Source of the DNA: Tribonema minus
Taxonomy: Eukaryota; Sar; Xanthophyceae; Tribonematales; Tribonemataceae
Length of the DNA: 64,000 nucleotides
Assembly: GCA_017506865.1 (NCBI GenBank)
Contig: JAFCMP010000521.1
Span: 372,001-436,000, forward strand
Reading direction: 5' to 3'
The position numbers and the translations under genes are program-made. The notes beneath the pieces are model-generated. The model was not told the origin of the DNA and did not search any database. It worked only from the letters and a program-made list of their open reading frames with translations. Each line of letters opens with the position of its first letter. Position 1 is the first letter of the stretch. Positions 1-14,540 of this stretch are shown piece by piece.

Positions 1-2
1 TC

Positions 3-3000
3 CTCACGACGCCGGAGAAGTGGGACAGCGCGACGCGCATGTCGCACGAGCGCGCGTTCCTCATCGGCTCCGTGCGGCTGCTGCTGGTGGACGAGGTGCA
101 CATGCTCAGCGAGGACGGGCGCGGCGCGACGCTGGAGATGATCATCACGCGCATGAAGGTGCGAGTGGAGTCGCGCACACGAAATCGCCGCCTGCACCCG
201 AATGCAATCACAGTATTGATGAGGCCGGCATGCGCGTGTCATCGCCAGTGAGGGCAGACGCGCTTGAGCGATGGGCATCGTCGCCATGCGCCTGAGCACG
301 GGTGCCCATGTACACGAGCTCACCTCACGCCAGTCGCATAACCGCACTCTGCAACTTACCCTCCCCCCCCCTCCCCCCCCCCCCCCCCCCCCCCCCCACT
401 GCTTCCGCAGGCGCTGCGCAGCCTGCCGCACATCCGCGGCGCCAACCTGCCCGCGGCGCGCATGCGCATGGTCGCGCTGTCCGCGACGCTGCCGAACGTC
501 GCCGACATCGCGGCGTTCTTCGAGGCGCCGCGCCCCTTCGCGTTCCCGGACGCATACCGCCCGGTGCCGCTCACCGTGCACGTGGACGGGTTCGCGGGGG
601 GGGGCGCGCAGGGGGGCAACGCGTTCCTGTTCGACCGCGCGCTGACGCGGCACGTCGCGGGGGTGGTGCGGCGCTTCTCGGGGGGCATGCCCGCGCTGGT
701 GTTCTGCGGCAGCCGGCGCGACGCGGAGGGCGTCGCGAAGGCGGTGGCGGAGGCGCGCGACTGGAGCGCGGACATGGGCCGCAGCGGCAAGGTATGTAGG
801 TAGCGCACCTGCAAAGCGGTTCAGTGGTGTCTTGGTGTTTGGCATATTTCGCGGTGTGCTTTATAACACTTCGTGGCACCTTACGCGAAGGCGGCAGCGG
901 AGGCGCGCGACTGGAGCGCGGACGTGGGCCGCAGCGGCAAGGTATGTTGGTAGCGTACCTGCGGAGCGAATGCGTTTGTCTTGTCACTTGGCGTGTCCAG
1001 GGCGTGCTTTGCAGCACTTGATGGCAGCTTATGCGAAGGCGGTGGCGGAGGCGTGCGATTGCAGCGGTGACGTGGGCTGCAGGGGCACGGTAGCGTACTT
1101 TGCATGGATCGATTCTCGCTGAAGGCACGAAGAGGCCTGGATGAATCATGTCGAGCTTGCTGCACAGAATGTGCATGTACATACTGTCAAACTGTCTTGA
1201 TGCGAATCGACGATCACTTTTAAACGACATCACCAATTGAGGTGTACCTGCTCCGACATGGATGTGTTCGTCGCTCGACGTATTGAGGCGTGCCTTGCAG
1301 AACTTCACGATTCATTATGATTCACGAAAAGTGTTATAACGAAGCAACTTCAATGTACTTCAACTACTTCAAAAGATGCAGGTTGGAGCTGAACGTGCAA
1401 AAGTGTGCAACAGGAACTTCCTGATTAAACCGCAGTCTTGGGCCAGGGGACCAAAATGAGCTTCACGTTCGTGAGATGTACTTGCACAGTTTAAGGCACA
1501 TAAAGTACCGTGCACAGTGCAATGATTCCACTGACTTTACATGAAATGTTGGCACAGCAGCACATGATGTAATTGATGCCCTGCTCCGCTTGTCCACCAT
1601 ATTGACATCCGATGCGGGTTGTGAAGTCGTATGCCATTGGCGCTATGGCAGACAATGCCTATGGACGCGATGTGAACTGCAGGAAAAGTGAGGGGCTAAA
1701 GCCACATGCTAGCATTTCAGCCAATTTGTGGCTTGCCGTGCAATGCCGTTTGATGTTCATACATGCGCTCACATAGTGAGCGTCAACCAATAAAAGCCAA
1801 TGAGCTGTAACCATCAGTCTCGCAATGGCAAGTGATATTGGGTGTAAAGTTGTCACCAAATACCATAACATTCCTGCGTACATAAGGTTATGGTGCCTTC
1901 ATTCTTCCAAAAATGACTTGCGATGTACCTGCAGGACGTCTATCACACACCATCTTCTTCCGTGTCGTCACGGTTCTGAGCTCTGTCAGCTTCTGAGCGG
2001 TCAAATCGTAACATGTACAAGCGATGGACAATGAAGGCGACATTAGAAGCTAAGTGTTTAACGCATGTGCGCAACCACTATGCAGGGCGCAGACCAACTC
2101 AAACCGCTCTGACCACTCTGTTGGCGTTGCGCTGATGTCACAGGGAGCGCTCGCGCAAGCTGCAGCAGCCACGCAGGATAAGCGGCTGGCAGCACTGCTA
2201 GGAAGGGGTGTAGGGTTTCACCATGCGGCAATGGAGCAGGTACGTGGTGTGCCGCATAGATCGAGTCATATCTATTGACACCTTCTTTTGAGGAAACATA
2301 AGTGCATCCTGCTGCTCTCATGTGCTTCAACCAGTGCTGACATACAGCGAAGTGTTGAGCGGTATTATCTCTAGATCCCGCACCAGTCTTGTGACAAACA
2401 GTCGCTTTGCTGGTAACACTCGTATGCACGAAGCCCAGAACAGCCTATTATGTACATAGGCTGGTATTACTTTTGCGCATTGTATCAATGACAATATGTC
2501 ACGTCATGCGCTGCGCCATTTCAGAGACATGCTGACATCTCTTCTTGATGAGTGGACAGATAGCAACGTAGGGAGTAGAACGCACATTATGGTGGGGGTG
2601 CTCGTCATCCTGGCTTCAATGGCACGCATCGTGTAGACCTTAGAAACTTGAAGTACATATGTGCCATCTTATAGCCAAGTAAGCATACTTCGAAGTATGT
2701 TATACCACATGTCTTCAGCTGTTATCTCATCTGTCTTCTGCATAATACACCCCTCATGTGGTAAACAGGCGGAGCGCGGCATCATTGAGCGCGCGTTCTT
2801 GGCGGGCGCTCTGCCCGTTCTGGCTTCCACAACGACGCTGGCGCTGGGCGTGAACCTCCCGGCGCGGCTGGTGGTGATCAAGGGGACCAGCGTGTATCGC
2901 GGAGCGTCATCAGGTCTGTACCTCATGTTGAAGTTACGCGGGGACATGTTGATTATGTATACATGCACCAGACAAAAGGCCTGCTTTGAGACCTCTGTAG

Positions 3001-6000
3001 CCAAGTCCTTGTCCATGAGGTAATCAATACGTACGCAAGCACAAGGAACACAAAGGCATTATGAGCGGATGACGTCACGAGTGTTGCGTCAGCAATGGTA
3101 GGAGAACGCGCACACCATCAGCATCGTGAGTATGCTGCCTATGTTAGATGCAGGAAAGTGTGTGATTGCTGCCGTGCCGTTTCAGTCGTATAATGGCGCA
3201 ATGCTAGCTGATGCGGTTTCGCTGACCCTGCCAATGCATTTGCAAGGCAGAGTGTGCAGACATATACGTGAGAGCATGTCGGGGAACTGATGCTGCACGA
3301 ATGGGCAGCGCGCGTCTGCGCTGCCAATCAATGCTGCGTTGTGACATGCTGCTGCATAGATCAGTCGATTCAAGTACATTGTGTGAATGCTGGCAACAGT
3401 ACACGAAGAAGAAGTATGGGAAGCTATGCAAAAGCGCTTCTTTAAGCATGCGGTTTGTCCAGATCTTAAGCAGGTGGAGTTGGTGAAGCAACCTGATCGA
3501 CGTACTTGAGTAAGGCCCTCGTCCACCCCGCAGCCGTCGTCGTAACCCTACTTATACATACCCCTAGTCTATCTCTTACCCTTCGAGTGCAAGGGTCATC
3601 TCACGGTCGTACAATCGTCTTACTTCTATTATTTCATGGATTGACGGAGTTGGTGAGTATGGCCGCGTTGCATGAGCTCCCGCTTTTGCTATGCCACGAT
3701 GGGTCTCGCGAGTATATGCGTTCCACAACGCCCATGTCAATGTTCAACAGTGCGCTGTATCTGCGTGCACAGGCAGTGAACTATTTGATGACATGTATCG
3801 TTTGCACAACTGCTCCTGCTGAGTCATTGCATCCTTGATCGCAGCCAGTTTCCTGCTTCACACAGTCACATTCATGGCAGCTGGCACATGACTTTGAGTA
3901 AAAGTAACAAAACTGTATCACATCAAACTAAGCATGTACTCACCATCACTCGCACTCCGCGATGACTACTTTCTTGACGGCAGGGTATGAGGAGCTACCG
4001 CCCAGCATGCTGCTGCAGATGGTGGGACGTGCGGGCCGCCCCGGATATGACACGGTGCGCAAGTGTGCATTGTGACAGCTAGTGTTCGCGCTTCAGTTCC
4101 TCTAAGCATTTGCATTCGCCAAACGTTTGGTCGCTGGCGTTGAGGGACCATTGTGGTGATACGTCTCAGCGTGTATGGCCGCCCCGGATTCGACATGGTG
4201 CGCAAGTGGCATTGTACACACAAGTGTTTGCGCTTTCAATGTGGTCTAAGTATTTCAATGCAGATGGCAGACTTGTGATCCCTGGCGTTGAGGGATCCTC
4301 TGTGACGACACGTCTTAGTTGTGTGACTGCTATGCATGCCTTTTGTTGACCCGCGGCAGTCTCGTGCTTTGTTATGCGTCCTCTGTAGTCCAGACGCATT
4401 GCTTCAAGGTCCCACAAGGTCCTATCACAGGAGAGTTGACAACTGACAGTGCACATGGGTTTATTATGAGCAGAGCATTTTTGTCCTCTGCAGGTGTTGG
4501 CGTGATAACTTGCAGCAAGGGCTAGTATACAGTCTGCAGAGCCACTAACATATTGATTTAACGGCCCGTTCGTTCTCAACAGCACTTGAGTGTGGATGCA
4601 TGCATTGTGTATACATATACCAATGCAGTGCCAACAAAGTCAGTGGCAATTATATGACATGGCCATATGGAACGCACATGTGATCAACAACGTGGGGTCT
4701 GCCCCTGCCCTACAAGCAACCCATCGAGTCGCTTGTGGACACATGATGCTACACACAGCCAACGTCACTTTCACACTGCTGCTTGAGGGTCTCCGCTGAG
4801 GCAAACGCGCATATTAAGTTGAATTACATCACATGCTCAACGCGTCTGTCTCGCTGCTGTGCCTATGCAGGAGGGCGTCGCGGTGATCATGACGTCGAAG
4901 GAAGCAGCCATACATTCACGTGCTCAACGCCTCTCGCTGCTGTGCCTATGATACGTCGAAGGAAGCGTCCATACATTCACATGCTCAAGGCCTGTGCTTA
5001 TGCAGGAGGGCGTCGCGGTCATCATGACGTCCAAGGAGCGCAAGGCGCAGCTGACCAGCCAGGCCATGGGGCAGGACGCGGTAGAGTCTCAGCTGATGCC
5101 GCGGCTGGTGGAGGCGCTCAACTGCGAGGTCAGTTATAGCAGGCGTCTGTTTGCGTTTGCCCTTTTTCACTTTTGTTGCATTCAGATGTCGCCCTTGTTC
5201 ACTGCTGTTACATTCAGAGTCTCAGCTGATGCCGCGTCTGGTCGAGGCGCTCAACTGCGGGGTCAATTACAGCAGGCATTTGTCGCCCCTGCGGAGGCGG
5301 CCAACTGCGAGGTCAGAGAGCGCAGGCTTTTGTCGCCCTTTTTCACTGCTGTTACATTCACTTTTTGACGGCAGAGGTGCAGTGCGCGCTACACGTGAAG
5401 TCTGAGACAGTGTAATGTCTGATGGTCATGATGTATCGATTGAACCACCCATAAGATGCGGGCGTTTGCAGCAGGTTCAAAGGTGCCATGCTGTGCAAGA
5501 CTGCATGCAAACTTAAGCGCGCTTGGGTTGTTTGTGCTCCCATCTATGGCGACATATGGACTGCCTCATGTAGATGGTCCATGAGTCTTTGTACAAAAAT
5601 TCATTCGCTTTTGTCTATTACAGTACCTCCACAGCAGCACTATCAGCATGCACGGCTCTGTCGCAGGCTGCGGGATGACTCAAGTCTGCTTACTTCTGGT
5701 GTGCATGCAGGCTCTCACCACAACTACCCAGACAAACACTGTCATACTGAACAATGTTCCTTGTCATAAGGTCACTACATTCTCTACCATACGGTCACTA
5801 CATTCTCTACGTGTGTATGCACCTGTGCCCGCTGGAATCACAGCACCTCACATACACTATGGATGTACCAGCAACACTCCCTGCGCCACGTCTGAAGCAC
5901 TCTGAACATGTACCGACTTCGATGCGCATGACCCCCGCCATCGCAGATTCACCAAGGCAATGTCGTGCACGACGTCACGGAGGCGCTGGAGTGGCTCAAG

Positions 6001-9000
6001 TCCACCTTCTTCTACGTGCGCGTGCGCCGCGCGCCTGCAAAGTACGGCCTGCGCGGCGCCATGACCCCCGCGCAGCTGGAGCGCAACCTGAAGGAGAGGG
6101 TCCTCAAGGCCCTCGGCCAGCTGGCCGCAGCGAGCGTCGTCACTCTGGATGAGGTGAGGCAAGAAGTTGAAGTTTGCAGGTGCACACGAGGTTGAAGTTT
6201 TAGATGGAAGTTTTCATTGCAACGGGTGGTTTTGAAGGGCGACTGTGTACCCACAGCGTCACAGATGTCCAAGACTCATTCGTTCCTAGGTAGTATGGCA
6301 AGGTGCATGCTTTCAATGCAAGTGGTGCGCTTTACAATGCTGAGGTTGGGGTTAGGGTTAGGTTGGGGTTAGGGTCAGGGGTCAGGGGTTGGCATCAATG
6401 GTCGCGCGGTAGCACAAGTCACCACATGCCGGCATGCCACCTGTGCTGCATAATCTGAACGGAAGGGTCCGATTTGCCTGACACCCTGGCTAGCAGGACG
6501 CATTCGCCCTTCGAGGAAGTAATGAGTGTTGTTGAGCTCTGCTGGTGACGGCCGTTGGGCAAAAAGTGTCAAGTTATATACTTTGCAAAGCATCTGTGTA
6601 AAGCTATTATTGTGCGGATGACGACACCATTCAAGTACAATTCGACATAAACATCACCCCACACAGCTGGTAAAACACAACCTGCATGAGGCTGCTTTCT
6701 CACCTGATGCCGGTGCTGTGACTCCAGAGGCACACACAGCTGCTGTGGTGTGACCCTGCAGCACGACTCACGCCCCCTAGAAAAGTCACCGTGCAAGTAT
6801 TAGTACGCGCGCTTGAAATAAATCTTTCCTGCCGGAAGCGACCGTCGTCTGCTATGAGTCTGACGCCAACGTGTGATGCGGACAGGATGGCGTGGGGATT
6901 GGCGCGACAGCTGCCGGTGCCATCTTCAGCCGCTACATGGTCACCTTCTCTACGATGGAACGCATACAGGCAAGCGCACTCACCTCCTGCGCGTGCTGTC
7001 GCTGACGGCCATCTGTATCGACCGCCCTCACCGCCTTGCTCGGCTCGGTTCTTGTATACTTGCGCATTTGTAGGAAATAGTAGGCAAGCAGAAGTTTGGC
7101 TCAGAGGTGCAGGTTGTGTGTGTGTGTGTGAGACGGAGGCGGTCGCGCTGAGCTTCATTGCTGGTTGATAAGTCCATCGTCAACACAACAAATAAGGATG
7201 TGCACATTCGGCGAGGATGGCATTCCCTCCATAGCAGGATCTAGTGTAAGACTCTATCCATTCTGGAAGCTCCTGTTTCTTCTCCTGCGCAAGTGGCGCA
7301 CTATGAAGCTGCTCAACTAGCTGAAGTAGTTGCGTGAGTGTCGGTTGGTGACACGCGCGGTTGATGCTGCTTCTGCTTCTGCCCGTTTACGCTGTCAGAC
7401 CTTAGGGTTAGGGTCGGGGTTAGGTTAGGGTTAGGGCCTGGGCCTATGGCAAGCGCGTTTGCACCAGCAGTCACTGCCAGTCATCAACGATGTCCTTGCG
7501 CTGAGCGCCTGCCTGCAATCGGAGGAGCGGTCCTGCGTCAGGGTAGGGATACTACAGGGGTGCTAGATCGTTCGTGGGCTAACAGGAGTAACTTCGCTGT
7601 AAGCAAACGTAGGGTTAGGGTTACGGTCAGGGTTAGGGTTTGGTGTACGCACACGCGCACATGCAGCGTCGCGTCTGTCGGCGTCAGGCTCAATCGCTCG
7701 CACGTCATCGTCATGTTCACATGCTGTCTGTGCCCGCAGAAGCTGCCGGCGGACTGCAGCATGCGCGACCTGCTGGCGTTCGCGAGCGAGTGCGACGAGC
7801 TGAGCCACCCGCTGCGCCGCAGCGACAAGAAGATGCTCAACGAGCTCAACAGGACCGTGCGCTGGTGAGTGGGTGCTGCGCGCCGCCTCAGTGCTCAGTG
7901 CAGCAATGAGACTCTCGTGCGGCGCTCTACTTGACAAACGTGTCGAGACTGCATCAGACTTTGTGCAGCAGTAAGCTGGTCAGCGCAAAGTGATCGCTGC
8001 TTTCAAAGTGCTGAGCACTGCAGCCTGGTGCATTGCTCGACTCGAGTCAATGGTACTTGACGCATGAGGCTTGACCCCGATGACGAGGTTGTTGCACGCT
8101 CTTCGCACTATCATCAAGTGTAGAGCCTTGAAGCGGGGTGTACCAGCCTCATGACTTGGGATGTGGCTCACAATTTCTCACTCTGCAGACGACCAGAGTA
8201 CCTTTCACTTCCTGATCAGTCGCGTCAGAAGTGGCGCTGATCACATCTGCCGGCATCACCGGCGACGATCCATACCCCAGCGTGAGAGCGCGCGCATTGC
8301 ACTGCGACAGCCTTTCGCTGCTGCCGCCTTTGCTGACACGTGCACTGTCAGGCGCTCTCCCGCGACTATGTGACTCTGTTGTGTCAACATCCCCAGTTCA
8401 TTCCGCGCACACCTTGTTGCTCGCTGCATTTCTGCCCGAAACTACGGTGACATATGTATCACCCCCCCGAGCGCGCAAAACGCACCAAAGTCGTCCACTT
8501 CAGGTTTAGGGTTAGGATCGATAAGTAGGGTTTGGGGGTTGTCCCAGCTTCCGTTGCACAGACGCCCCTGCACTCTTTTCACAACCACGCGCTGACTCAT
8601 GCACAAGCCCCCCAGGATGCGCGTCACAGCGCTGACGCCGAGCACTGCTGCTGCTGCTGCTGCTGCTGCCGTCGCCGTCGCGGCGCGTGCCCCCCCCCCC
8701 CCCCCCCTCAGGCACCCCCCCACCAAGGCCTTCCGCGTCAAGACCCCCGCGCACAAGGCGCAGACGCTCCTGCAGGCCGCCGCGGGCGGGCTCGCGGTGG
8801 AGGAGTGGAGCGCCAAGCACGAGCAGGGCAGCATGATAGAGGCCGCCATGCGCGTGCTGGGAGCGGTGAGTGATTCATGAACAGCTAGATTTACCTGTTA
8901 GTGAAGTGTTGCTTTGGGTTTGAGCGCCTGCCGTACGCGTCTTCCGCACGGTGTTTTCTTTATTGGCTGGGCTTACCTTAGAGTAAGGCGGGTTCCAGGT

Positions 9001-12000
9001 CGAGCAGGGAGCGATGGCAGGGGTTAGGGTTAGGGTTAGAATTAGGGTTAGGGTTAGGGTTAGGGCTAGGGTCAGGGTTAGGGTTGGGGTTAGCCAGAGG
9101 TGTGCACTGCTCACTTGCGGTCTGAGCGCGGCTGCTGGTCGCGACAGAGCAGGTTCACTTAGATGCCTGCAATGCTAGCGCAATGACCCCATATGTTTCT
9201 GTTGCTTACGGGCGTGCTGACTCTACCCCCAACCCTAACCCTAGCCCTAACCCACAGATGGCACCATGTGTGTGTTTTGCGTCCTGAAGGTATACATATA
9301 TGATCATATGCCCTCCGTACCGATAGCCAAATCGTAACCGGCGCCGTCCTGAGCCTAATCTACACTCAGGAGGGACGCGTTCACCCACAAGCATGCCTTG
9401 CACAACAGCCAAATACCTGACTTCAAAGTACATGAGCTGATTTCTGCAGTGTACTGGAAAGCATCACTCGTACACACGCTTTTAGTGCCGGATCTTTTGG
9501 CTGTCACATTCCATCGCTCTCATGCTCTTGCCATCAGCAGGAGCTCTGACTGCGTAGCACATAAGATGACCACTCCAATGTTCTTCGGGGTACAACTTCT
9601 GCCCTAATTCCATGCCGGATCTTTGGCTGTCACGTTCATCGCTCGCATGCTCTTGCCAACAGCAGAATCTCTGACCGCATAGCACATGAGTTGACCACTC
9701 CTATGTCATCTGAAGTGCCACTCGTGCACTCTTTTCACGCCGGATCTTTACTAAGCATCTTTCGTCTGTCACACCACATCGCTCAGGCGGAGGGCTGTCT
9801 GGTGGACCGCGGCGCAGCGGAGGCCGCCATCGCCGCGCAGCTGCTGGCGCGCAGCCTCAAGGAGCGCCTCTGGGAGAGCGCGCGCGCCGGTCAGCTCCGT
9901 CAGCTGCCGCTGGTGAGCCAACAGCACCCTTCAACTCGAATCCTTGCTCGAATCCTTGTGGTGAACTGTCATGTGCGCACACTCCATTGAGGGGGTAGAC
10001 AGCCTTCCATGTATATTCTGCATATAGTTTGTTTGGATGTACTTGTGACAGTCGTCTTGGAGCGCCTCTTTGAGCACTGCTGCAGCCTTCCATACCGTCA
10101 GCCGCCGCTGGTGAGCAAACGCTGTCTGTTACACATCACGATCAACTGTCATGCGCTCAGCTTTGGTGACTGGGTAGACCAGTCTTCGTGTACCTAGTAC
10201 CATTTGCATGTATTTTAACCTGAGTACCAATTCCAGGCATTTCAGTCAGATAATCAAATGTAGCGGCTTCGTCTGCGACCGTCAATTTTACGTGAGCTGA
10301 CATACGCTAATCCTACCCCATACTCTGACCCTACCCCTGCCCCTAATCCTAATCCGAACCCTAACCCTAACCCTTGCTCCCCCCCCACTCATTCCTTGCA
10401 GGCAGTTTGCACCTGATGGCCGTTGCCGGTAGTCCCAGCAGTAGCACTTAAGCTGGACAATTGCACTCATAGAAGCGCAGAGTGCACAAAAAGTGAAACG
10501 CTATGTGGATCCACTCAGGTGCTGCTGATAGCACTAAACCCTCATGACACACTCCACTGTCGCGTTCAAGACACAGAACACACTCATGTGTGCGAGAAGC
10601 TGCGCACGAGACCCGTGTCTGCACAGCACACATCCCGTGTACTGCAATTTCTGAAGTGTACACCCCTCCCTCATCGTGCTGTTTCTGTGCACCGTACTGT
10701 AACCACACTAGCCCAAACCCTAACTCTAGACCCAACCTGACCCTAACCCTAGCCATGTCTAACAACATCGACTGCGCGCTGAGCCGCGCCGCGCCAGGCC
10801 TCGTGCAACGCGCAATGTGTGAAACATACGGGGGTAGGCACGGCCGCACAGATGCACGCGCGCGGCATCTCGCGCAATCACTCTAAACATCATCGTTGTA
10901 ACAATATCGCCTCACTGCTCCACCGCGCCGCGCGCGCGCAGGTCGGCGAGGTCCTGGTGACGCGGCTGGCAGCGCGCGGCATCATCACGCTGCAGGACGC
11001 AGCCGCAGCGAGCCCCGCGCTCATCGACACCGTCGCGAGCCGCCACCACCCGTTCGGCGCAAACCTGCGTGCGTGCGCGCGCCACCTGCTCGGCGGAGCG
11101 CTGCTGCTGCGCGTGCGCCGCCCGAGCCCTGCATCGCCCACGCTGCAGGTGCGTGCAGCGCGCATGCTCCTGCGGACTGCTGGAGTTCATGTACATGACA
11201 TGCGAGTGCTTCATCGTGCACTCCTGCGGCCTGTTTTTATCGGGGTGAATCAGGCGGTGTTGATCCGCCAAGCATGCGCTTCTACCGTGCATGAATGAGT
11301 GAGTGTCTCGATGCGCCGCACGCACGAGGCCCGAGTCTATCTCCAGCATGATGTATACTAGGACCCAACGAGATGGGGTGCCGGGTGTGCTTGTACTGTA
11401 GGGTAGCGCCTCATCAGCGCGCTGATTTGCTAGCGCTGAGGGCGCGCGCTCCCCGCAAGCTTGGCCGAGCGCTGCTGCTTTGCGCGTGCGCTGTCGTCCA
11501 ATCTGTTGTCGTTGGTGTTGAGTGCACAGTCAGGCGCATGCACAGCCTAGAACTCTGCGCCTGGCAGACATACCTTGAACGCGCGGAAACGTACGCCCGG
11601 CAGTGTGATGCTGACGGTGCATCAGTGCCAGGTGCTTGGCAACGCGCTGCTGTTACTGTAACACCAACCCCAACCTCAACCCCAACCTTACCCTAACACT
11701 AACCTGTGTGTGCCGCCTCCACCCCTTGACGCTCCTTCCAGTAGTAAGTTCAGCATGAACTGTTGTCAACACTGCCGCTGGCCAGTGCATCGTTTGAACA
11801 CCATTTCTTGAGTGATCTAAAGCACCACCACCCCCCCTTCCCCCCTCCCCCCCCTACACCAGCCGCCCCCCTCTGCGCCTCCCCCTCCACCATCCCATCA
11901 CTGGCAGTGGGGATGTGAAATGAGGGCGATGAATCTAGGCAGATTTCGCACTGAGCAGTTGATGTGGCCACGAGATGGTCAAAACTACATCACCTGTCCC

Positions 12001-13986
12001 TTCACAAGTACCACAAGCTCAGACACACAATGAAGCAGCGCTCAACTCCACCCGCAGCACACAGCGATGCTCAACCACCGGTCCTCATGCGCGTCCGCTC
12101 CGCCGCTGCAGATCCTGCTGGAGCCCATGTACCCGCAGTACGCCCCTGGCGGCGCGGAGGCCCCGGAGCAGGCGCAGCTGCAGGATGCGCGCCGCGCACG
12201 CGTCAGGCACACGCTGTACGTCTACGAACGCGCCGGAGAAAATGCCGCGATCGATCTGACCGACGAAGCGGAGCTCGACGGCAGCGCCGCCGCCACCGCA
12301 GCGGCGGCGCCAGTCGAGGATGGCCGCAGTGGCGGGGGCGTTGGGGATGGCGGCGATGACAACAATGGCGGCGACCGCGGCGCCGAGGAGTGCGGCGATG
12401 GCGAGGATGAGCAGAGCTGCGACGGCGACGACAGCGGCGGCAGCGGCGGCAACACCGGCAGCGGCGGCGGCAACGGCAGCAGCGGCGGCGGCAGTGGCGG
12501 CGGCGACGGTGGTGGCGGCAGTAGTCCCAACAGCAAATCATCACGCCCGCAGGGCAAACTTCACCTGTGCAGGCACGTCACAGGGCCCAGTACGCACGAG
12601 CTGCGGCTGCCGGCGGACGCGGAGCGCGCGGACCCCGTGCTGCGCGCGTGGGTCGTGTGCGACAGCGTCGTCGGCGTGGACGCCGCGGACCTGGCGTTCC
12701 GGCTGAGCGATGTGCCGCTCTCCGGCGCCGCCATGACGCCGTCGCGCAACCGTCGCCTCGACGCCGCCGCGAGCGGCGACGCGGGAGGCGCTGCCGAGGG
12801 CTCCGGCGCTGCCGCCGCGGCGCTCGGCGGCGGCGGCGGCGGCGGGAGCGCGTACGCCAGCATCGCCACGCCAAAGTCCAAGGCGCGCGAGCGCACGCAG
12901 CTAGACCTGGAGACGTCGTTCAAGCGCGGCTTCAAGGCGCCGAAACGCGTGCGCCAGTCCGCGGCGGTGGCGCCAGCGGCGGCGGCGGCGGCAGCGGACG
13001 CGCCCGGCGACTTCAACGACTTCCGCGCCAGCGAGCTGGACCTGGCGGGCATGGGCATTCAGGAGGCGCAGCGGCCGAAGGTGGAGACGCCACGGCCTGT
13101 GCACCGCAGCGCGAAGCACGGCGGCGGCGCGGCAGCGCTGCTGAAGCCTGCCGGACCCGCTGCCATCAGCAGCGCCGCCGATGAGCCTGATGTCGATTCA
13201 GGGTGGGCGGCTCGCGTCGTGGAGCCGGACGCGGCTGCCGGCGGCAGCGGCGGCGGTAGCGGCGGCGGCGGTTACAAGCGGCGCAAGATCGTGTCGGTGG
13301 GGCCCATACGGCGGTCGCCTGCCGGCGCGATGCGCAGCGGCGATGGCGACCTGCTGTCCATGCTGCGGCACAAGGGCAAGGAGATGGGGCTGCACAGCCG
13401 CATACAGGTGGACAAGCTGGCGGCCCACGCGGACACGGCGGCGGCGGCGCAGCTTCCTAGGCTCGTCGCTGAGCCGGGAGACGGGGAGGGCGCGGCAGAG
13501 AGCGTGCGGGCGCAGCCCAGGGTCCTGGACTTTGAGCGGTTTGCCTACAGAGGATCCCCAGCGCCGGCGGATGCGGCGCCACCGACGCAGCCGCAGCTGC
13601 GCATGCCGACGCCGCGAAGGCTGCCGCAGCAGCAGCAGTCGGTGGAGCCGCCGCCGCCGCCGCTACCGCCGCCGCAGCAGCAGCAGCAGGCCCAGCTGCA
13701 GCCCCAGCAGCAGAGGGCTTTTTCGTTCACCAAGCCGCCTTCCACCCAGTCCAGCGCTGAGAACATGCCCCCTCCCGCAGCAGCAGCCAGTGATGCAGAG
13801 GCCGCTGCAGATATGGAGCGCTACGTGCGGCTACAGCGCCAGCGCCAGCAGCAGGCGATGTACCAGCACACCAAGATGCCAAACCAGACAGCCGGGGGAG
13901 CGTTCACGGGTGGCTTTCAGCTCCCGCAGCAGCAGGCTCCGCAGCAGCTGCTCTCTGCGCCACAACAGCAGCAGCAGCAGTCTCAG

Positions 13987-14023
<37 letters not shown>

Positions 14024-14130
14024 GGCAGCAGTGGCAGCAGCAGCCGCAGTGGCAGCAGCAGCCGCAGTGGCCGCAGCAGCCGCAGCAGCCGCAGTGGCCG
14101 CAGCAGCCGCAGTGGCAGCAGCAGCAGCAG

Positions 14131-14176
<46 letters not shown>

Positions 14177-14360
14177 TGTACCAGCCGCTGCAGTCGCTGC
14201 AGGGCTCATCAGTGCACGCTATGCCTGGTATGCCTCCGCTGTTTGCTGACAGCGCGCAAGGAGATCAGAATGGTATGCTCCAGTCAGGGCCGGAATCCTT
14301 GGGGTACGCACAGGGGTCTTCGCAGCTTCAGCCCAGCTATGCAGTGCCGTCGGAGTACGC

Positions 14361-14396
<36 letters not shown>

Positions 14397-14507
14397 GTGG
14401 AGCGGACAGGCTTCTGTCATGTTGCCCGTGCAAGGCATGCAGCAGCAGCCAGCGCAGCAGCAGACGCAGAGCGCGCTACTGCCGCCGCACACAGCGTCGC
14501 TGCCGCC

Positions 14508-14540
<33 letters not shown>

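Noticed and set aside
6341-11704. Telomere-to-telomere fusion scar
   Set aside because: The tracts are short and separated by intact, phase-consistent exons of one conserved gene, so no chromosome end can have been here in a simple way.
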